The notes beneath the pieces are model-generated. The model was not told where the DNA came from and did no database searches. It worked only from the letters and a program-made list of their open reading frames with translations. Both the position numbers and the translations under genes were made by a program. A stretch of 6,696 nucleotides of DNA, from contig JACVSD010000097.1 in the NCBI GenBank assembly GCA_014534095.1, positions 1 through 6,696 of the forward strand. The letters run 5' to 3'. This DNA comes from Nitrospiraceae bacterium. GTDB taxonomy: Bacteria > Nitrospirota > Nitrospiria > Nitrospirales > Nitrospiraceae. Shown piece by piece: positions 6,563-6,696 of the stretch (positions are counted from its first letter, which is position 1; every line of letters begins with the position of its first letter).

Positions 6563-6696
6563 GGAGCCTCGGCGTGGAACGGTGAACAGTTCCGGGCCTC
6601 GCGATCATGCGTTGGAGTTATGTCGCGATTGGTAGGGAACAGTTGGGCCGCTGCCCTTCTCGGACTCGAAGAACGGGCAGCGGCAGTCGCATGGCC
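6563..6696. repeat. 134-bp direct repeat, copy B, reaching the window edge
   Basis: This is the second copy of the element at 6339-6472, in the same orientation. It differs at four positions, all within its first 36 bases. The window ends inside the match, so the full length of the repeat and the number of copies are unknown. The bases before it (GAAAAG at 6552-6557) also resemble those before copy A (6331-6336) if a 3-nt gap is allowed, so the left boundary may be slightly earlier. Confidence 0.9.
6647..6684. other. Strong GC-rich hairpin in repeat copy B
   Basis: This is the same hairpin as in copy A: GCCGCTGCCC (6647-6656) with GGGCAGCGGC (6675-6684). Every base of the stem and loop is unchanged between the copies, whereas the 5' end of the element has diverged. 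Confidence 0.75.

Noticed and set aside
6396..6635. 79-codon open frame on the plus strand after the operon
   Set aside because: It crosses copy A, the spacer and part of copy B without respecting repeat boundaries, has a Trp/Arg/Ala-rich translation unlike a folded protein and lacks a good ribosome binding site.
6339..6696. CRISPR array
   Set aside because: The unit is 134 bp with a 90-bp spacer and only two copies are seen, far outside CRISPR repeat and spacer sizes. No cas genes are present.

Overview
The window carries one complete tripartite RND efflux operon of about 59% GC, all on the plus strand: a periplasmic adaptor (402-1619), an HAE1/AcrB-type inner-membrane pump (1616-4882) and an OprM/NodT-type outer-membrane channel (4884-6332). 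The three-layer layout with two predicted lipoproteins indicates a Gram-negative (diderm) bacterium. The style of the proteins and the small secreted protein upstream resemble Nitrospirota (Nitrospira-like) genomes. That assignment is an inference from memory and was not tested by any search.

Left edge (1-302): the end of a separate small gene for an exported protein. Its frame is broken by a TAG at 198-200, but the same frame runs on for 33 protein-like codons to a TGA at 300-302, so it looks like a recent nonsense mutation. A terminator-like hairpin followed by a T-rich run (269-300) overlaps its tail.

Control region (303-401): a good sigma70-like promoter (TTGACC, 18 bp, TATAAC; 349-378) has a 17-nt imperfect palindrome filling its spacer, a plausible operator. 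A Shine-Dalgarno stretch (GGGAGA, 389-394) precedes the adaptor gene. No regulator gene lies in the window.

Operon (402-6332): the adaptor and pump overlap by 4 nt (GTGA) and the pump and channel are separated by 1 nt. Each downstream gene has a strong Shine-Dalgarno sequence inside the end of the gene before it, so the three are almost certainly co-transcribed and translated at matched levels. The pump keeps the proton-relay residues (D409, D410, K948, R978, T985). It would export hydrophobic or amphiphilic compounds using the proton gradient, with the adaptor bridging it to the channel.

Right edge (6333-6696): 364 bases without a convincing gene. They hold two direct copies of a 134-bp element 224 bp apart (6339-6472 and 6563-6696), each with a strong 10-bp GC-rich hairpin. 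The second copy runs to the window edge, so the array may continue. This repeat is the least explained part of the window. I see no evidence of a wholly new multi-gene system here.
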